From: Clostridiales bacterium
GTDB taxonomy: Bacteria; Bacillota; Clostridia; Christensenellales; UBA1242
Length of the DNA: 8,952 bases
Direction of reading: 5' to 3'
Assembly (NCBI GenBank): GCA_918241715.1
Contig: CAKJYB010000019.1
Coordinates: 1-8,952, forward strand
Below are positions 6,544 through 8,952 of this stretch, piece by piece (within the stretch, counting starts at the first letter, position 1; every line of letters starts with the position of its first letter). The notes under the pieces are model-generated. The model had not been told where the DNA came from. It did not search any database and was given only the letters and a program-made list of their open reading frames with translations. Made by a program: the position numbers and the translations under genes.

Positions 6544-8529
6544 ATGGTTAGAGTTATTCCAAGAAAGACAAAAGTTAAATCAGAATTTATCAGGGGGGTT
6601 ACCGGACTTGATTTGGTTTTGGGACTCATCTTTATTGCGATTGCCATCGTTTTGTTTTTGGCAAATTTCCAATTTCATATTTGGATTGCGATTGCATGGA
6701 TTATCATTGCAGTTTCAATGTTCTTCAAACTTGCCGATGAAGAACGCTTTTATGTTACGCTGATTTTCCTTATGAGATATTCGGTGCAGAAAAAGAAGTT
6801 TGAAAGAAACAGCGAAAAGAAAAAATCCGACATCAAAGAGATGATTGCCTACGAAGGCATCAATCAAGACAAATACATAGACTTTGGAATTTACTATGCC
6901 GGCGTTTTGGAAATCAGACCAATGTTCTTTACCCTTTTGACAGAGTATTACCAAGACAACGTTATTGAATCTTTTGCAAATGCTCTTAGAAGACTTACTG
7001 CAGAGCAAACATGCGAAATTGTGAAAGTAAGCAAGCCAATGGTTTTTGACAGATACATTTACAACGAAAACCACAAATATGACGTTTTGTATGACTTGCA
7101 ATATGATGGACAGATTTCTCAAGCAGAAATTGATGCCAGAGCTCCTGTTTTTGAAGAAAGAGTTTCTTTCTATGAACAAATGAACAGAGCCACAAAGATT
7201 TTTAAAGACCATTTCTATCTTGTTGTTTATGACAAGGACAGAGAAGTTTTGGACACAACGCTTGATGGTATGATCAGTGCCATGGCTTCTTCGCTTAACC
7301 CAATTTATGCAAGCAGAGTTACAGGTTCGGACCTTTTGGTCTTCTTGAAAGCAAACATGGGAAAAGATTTCGACGAAAGAGAACTTGAAATTATCCCTAT
7401 CACAGAGCAACAAAACTGGGTTACACCATCAAAAATCAGATTTAATATTGCAAGATATTTCTTGGACGACAGATGCTATAGGTGCTATGGAATTGCAGAC
7501 TACCCACTTCAAGTTGGAAACGCTTGGGGTGCAAACCTTTTTTTGATGGACAGAACAAAAACGGTTATGAAGTTTAAGGCCATTCCAAGAGTGGATTCTG
7601 AAAAACAAATCGACAGAGCTATTATGGAAATGGAAGTTAAACTTGCAAAATCCGGAAAGAGTTCTTCTCAAATTGAACTTCAAACCCACCTTGACACGTT
7701 GAGAGAACTTCTTGCTGGGCTTAAAAATAGCAACCAACAACTTTACAACGTAAACACTTATATTGTTGCTGAAGATGCAGCAAAGAAAGACGTTAAGGCC
7801 CTTTTGAAACAAAACGGCTATAAGTATACCGAACTTTTTGCAAAGCAAGTTGATGGATTTATCAGTTCTGGAATTACAAGAAGAGACTCTTTGAAAGGAA
7901 ATCTTCGTGGCATCCCAACAAGCACACTTGCTGCAACATTCCCATTTATTTCAAACTCACTTCTTGACCCAAATGGGTTCTATCTTGGCTACAACGAATA
8001 TCCTGTGTTTGTTGACTTCTTTAAGAGAGACAGAGAAAGAGTTAACTCCAACATGATGGTTATTGGTAAGTCCGGTTCCGGTAAGAGTTATGCCACAAAG
8101 ACACTTTTGACAAACCTTTCTGCCGACAACTGCAAAATCTTTATTCTTGACCCAGAAAATGAATACCAAGTGTTAGCACAAAATCTAGGGGGAAGATTAA
8201 TCGATGTTGGTACAGCTTCAGCTGGAAGAATTAATCCATTCCATGTTATTACAACTTTAGAAGGTGATGAACTAGGAAGTGAATCAAAGGTTAATAATTT
8301 TGCGGTTCATCTTCAATTCTTAGAGGAATTCTTTAGAGTTGCTTTAGATGGAATTAGTCCTGATGCTTTAGAATATTTAAATGAGCAAGAAAAGAAAGTT
8401 ATAGACTATAGATACTTTTATGGATATTCTCAACAAGAAGTTGCAGATTTACTTTGTATTAATCAAGTAAAAGTATCCAGAATTGTAACAAGTTCAAAAA
8501 ACAAAATAAAAGAATATATTTGTGCATAA
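6544..8529 (+). CDS. VirB3/PrgI-VirB4-type conjugation ATPase, joined in frame to a sigma-factor tail
   Basis: VirB4-family ATPases power type IV secretion and conjugation at the inner face of the membrane. Residues 22-42 and 44-62 are two membrane segments, followed by a DEERF stretch and a basic region, resembling the VirB3/PrgI-like hairpin found fused to some VirB4 proteins. Residues about 90-480 form the VirB4 N-domain. Walker A is GKSGSGKS (508-515), followed by FILDPENEY. VirB4-type sequence continues through RINPFHVITTLEGDE and HLQFLEEFF to about residue 612. A full protein would continue some 200 residues to Walker B; instead residues 612-661 are sigma region 4. Two breaks are visible: at residue 540 leucine codons change from no TTA in 49 to 8 TTA in 12, and near residue 612 the family changes. 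So the first 539 codons are a reliable virB4 part, and the rest is likely from other DNA. GAGAGGGG precedes the ATG. No other secretion genes are visible. Confidence 0.85.
   Translation: MVRVIPRKTKVKSEFIRGVTGLDLVLGLIFIAIAIVLFLANFQFHIWIAIAWIIIAVSMFFKLADEERFYVTLIFLMRYSVQKKKFERNSEKKKSDIKEMIAYEGINQDKYIDFGIYYAGVLEIRPMFFTLLTEYYQDNVIESFANALRRLTAEQTCEIVKVSKPMVFDRYIYNENHKYDVLYDLQYDGQISQAEIDARAPVFEERVSFYEQMNRATKIFKDHFYLVVYDKDREVLDTTLDGMISAMASSLNPIYASRVTGSDLLVFLKANMGKDFDERELEIIPITEQQNWVTPSKIRFNIARYFLDDRCYRCYGIADYPLQVGNAWGANLFLMDRTKTVMKFKAIPRVDSEKQIDRAIMEMEVKLAKSGKSSSQIELQTHLDTLRELLAGLKNSNQQLYNVNTYIVAEDAAKKDVKALLKQNGYKYTELFAKQVDGFISSGITRRDSLKGNLRGIPTSTLAATFPFISNSLLDPNGFYLGYNEYPVFVDFFKRDRERVNSNMMVIGKSGSGKSYATKTLLTNLSADNCKIFILDPENEYQVLAQNLGGRLIDVGTASAGRINPFHVITTLEGDELGSESKVNNFAVHLQFLEEFFRVALDGISPDALEYLNEQEKKVIDYRYFYGYSQQEVADLLCINQVKVSRIVTSSKNKIKEYICA
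8161..8173. other. Codon-usage breakpoint inside the virB4-like gene
   Basis: Upstream, the gene uses CTT/TTG leucine, AAC asparagine and GAC aspartate. From the GAA-TAC-CAA-GTG-TTA codons onward it uses TTA/CTA leucine and AAT/GAT. VirB4 homology continues across the point (ILDPENEY region), so two related virB4 genes appear to be joined at a conserved site. The switch is seen; the chimera is inferred. Confidence 0.65.
8374..8529 (+). pseudogene. 3' remnant of a sporulation sigma factor gene (SigF/SigG-like region 4)
   Basis: About 50 codons encode sigma-70 region 4. LNEQEKKVIDYRYFYG is region 4.1. QQEVADLLCINQVKVSR is the region 4.2 helix-turn-helix that reads the -35 box, followed by a basic helix ending KNKIKEYICA. 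The pattern is closest to the SigF/SigG group, which carries a Q-x-E-V-A...S-Q-V-Q-V-S-R motif. Regions 2 and 3 are absent, so this piece cannot be a working sigma factor. The following gene is spoVAC, and sigF (spoIIAC) lies directly before the spoVA operon in Bacillus, which favours SigF. It is read in frame from virB4 with no start of its own. The intact gene most likely exists in the source genome and was cut by the junction around 8374-8390. Confidence 0.75.
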
Positions 8530-8531
8530 TA
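8525..8531 (+). promoter_or_regulatory. Candidate forespore-sigma -10 element before spoVAC
   Basis: CATAATA matches the remembered SigG-type -10 consensus CATnnTA and overlaps the sigma gene's stop codon (TAA 8527-8529). At the proper spacing upstream only AAATA (8504-8508, 16 bases away) is present, which lacks the usual leading G. RNA started here would begin at the hairpin's base. This is weak evidence, recorded because spoVA genes are SigG-controlled in Bacillus. Confidence 0.3.
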
Positions 8532-8537
8532 ATTACG

Positions 8538-8568
8538 AAAACCTCCATAATAAAAATGGAGGTTTTTT
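8538..8568 (+). terminator. Hairpin after the sigma gene; its right arm contains the spoVAC ribosome site
   Basis: Stem ACCTCCAT (8541-8548), seven-base loop, stem ATGGAGGT (8556-8563), then T to 8568, with A pairs extending below. It has the form of an intrinsic terminator. The right arm includes GGAGG (8558-8562), which stands exactly six bases before the ATG of spoVAC at 8569 and is the only Shine-Dalgarno candidate. When folded, the hairpin would both end sigma-gene transcripts and hide the ribosome site in read-through RNA. Confidence 0.85.
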
Positions 8569-8952
8569 ATGGAAAAACTTGAATATCAAAAATTAGTCAA
8601 TGATTCAACACCTAAACCAAGAAAATTAAATCATTCTTTACTTGCGTTTTTATCTGGAGGAATTATAGGATCAGCTTCGGAGATTATTAGAGCACTACTA
8701 GTAAACTATTATAATATAAAAAATACAGATGCAATATCAATTATTTTATTTGTTTTAATAACTGGTGCTTGTTTTATGACAGCATTTTGTGACTTTGATA
8801 AGTATGTTATAAAGTATAAGGCAGGTTTAATAGTGCCAATTACTGGATTTGCTCATTCAATACAAAGTTCAGCATTAGATTATAAAAAAGATGGGCTTGT
8901 TACAGGATTAGGGTCTAACTTTTTTAAATTAGCAGGTGCAGTTATATTATAT
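8569..8952 (+). CDS. spoVAC: SpoVAC, dipicolinic-acid channel protein, 3'-partial
   Basis: SpoVAC is an inner-spore-membrane protein of the SpoVA complex that moves calcium-dipicolinate into the forespore and releases it in germination; Bacillus SpoVAC is mechanosensitive. The frame is open from ATG 8569 to the last base (128 codons) with no stop, so only the C-terminal end of a roughly 150-aa protein is missing. After a short polar start and PKPRKLNHS, there are hydrophobic segments at about residues 26-47 (LLAFLSGGIIGSASEIIRA) and 60-78 (ISIILFVLITGACFMTAF). The family signature follows: VPITGFAHSIQSSALDYK, GLVTGLGSNFFKLAG. Codons are strongly TTA/AAT/ATA, like the sigma remnant just upstream, so both probably come from one endospore-forming genome. 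No strong SigG promoter is evident, only a CATAATA -10-like match at 8525-8531. Translation depends on GGAGG inside the hairpin. Confidence 0.92.
   Translation, partial: MEKLEYQKLVNDSTPKPRKLNHSLLAFLSGGIIGSASEIIRALLVNYYNIKNTDAISIILFVLITGACFMTAFCDFDKYVIKYKAGLIVPITGFAHSIQSSALDYKKDGLVTGLGSNFFKLAGAVILY

Noticed and set aside
6715..7413. 232-codon open frame on the minus strand opposite virB4
   Set aside because: It lies wholly antisense to a gene with clear VirB4 homology, has no ribosome site or recognisable domain, and is explained by the AT-rich, stop-poor complement.
6544..8529. A genuine new protein class: conjugation ATPase with a sigma-factor DNA-binding tail
   Set aside because: Walker B and about 200 residues of VirB4 are missing, codon use has already changed 210 bases earlier, and the sigma tail sits beside spoVAC as in normal sigF loci. 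A joint is more likely, though it is listed as a finding to test.
1..8952. tRNA, rRNA, CRISPR array or insertion sequence
   Set aside because: No cloverleaf-like or rRNA-like stretches, regularly spaced repeats or transposase motifs were found. The gene-free gaps are all under 200 bases.

Overview
The window reads as AT-rich bacterial DNA, mostly of Bacillota/Clostridia type: AGA arginine codons, CTT/TTG leucine codons, AAGGAG ribosome sites, sigma-A promoters and U-tailed hairpin terminators. It does not look like one continuous genome. Codon use and gene identity change abruptly at three points, each inside a protein-coding gene and the first two at conserved protein sequence: near 1270-1330 in uvrA, near 8161-8173 in a virB4-like gene, and near 8374-8390 where virB4 runs in frame into the end of a sporulation sigma factor gene. 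The simplest reading is an assembled metagenomic contig joined from at least three sources. In-vivo recombination is the alternative.

Layout. 1 to about 1300: the middle of uvrA in CGT/CTG-rich codons with a proteobacteria-like protein sequence. About 1300-2017: the rest of uvrA in AGA/CTT codons. 2018-6543: a compact block of small, mostly singly transcribed genes: an unrecognised 181-aa protein (minus strand), the WalJ/YycJ metallo-beta-lactamase-fold protein, a small lipoprotein, the GTPase HflX, a DUF1858 redox-disulfide protein (minus strand) and a PRC-barrel protein. 6544 to about 8373: a type IV secretion ATPase with a VirB3/PrgI-like membrane hairpin at its N terminus and a VirB4 body, cut before Walker B. 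About 8374-8529: sigma region 4 of a SigF/SigG-like factor. 8538-8568: a terminator-like hairpin. 8569-8952: the start of spoVAC, running off the window. In Bacillus the spoIIA operon, ending in sigF, lies directly upstream of the spoVA operon, so the last 580 bases make sense as a sigF-spoVAC locus onto which virB4 has been joined.

How the genes work together. They do not form one pathway. uvrA is nucleotide excision repair, walJ and hflX are housekeeping functions, virB4 is conjugation or secretion, and sigF/spoVAC is endospore formation. The best small-scale signals are regulatory. There are two convergent gene pairs sharing bidirectional terminators. There is a divergent promoter pair whose -35 boxes form an inverted repeat. 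Two genes, walJ and hflX, have a -10 box so close to the ATG that their mRNAs should be leaderless. The spoVAC Shine-Dalgarno sequence lies inside the hairpin that ends the sigma gene. I saw no tRNA, rRNA, CRISPR array, insertion sequence or attachment site.
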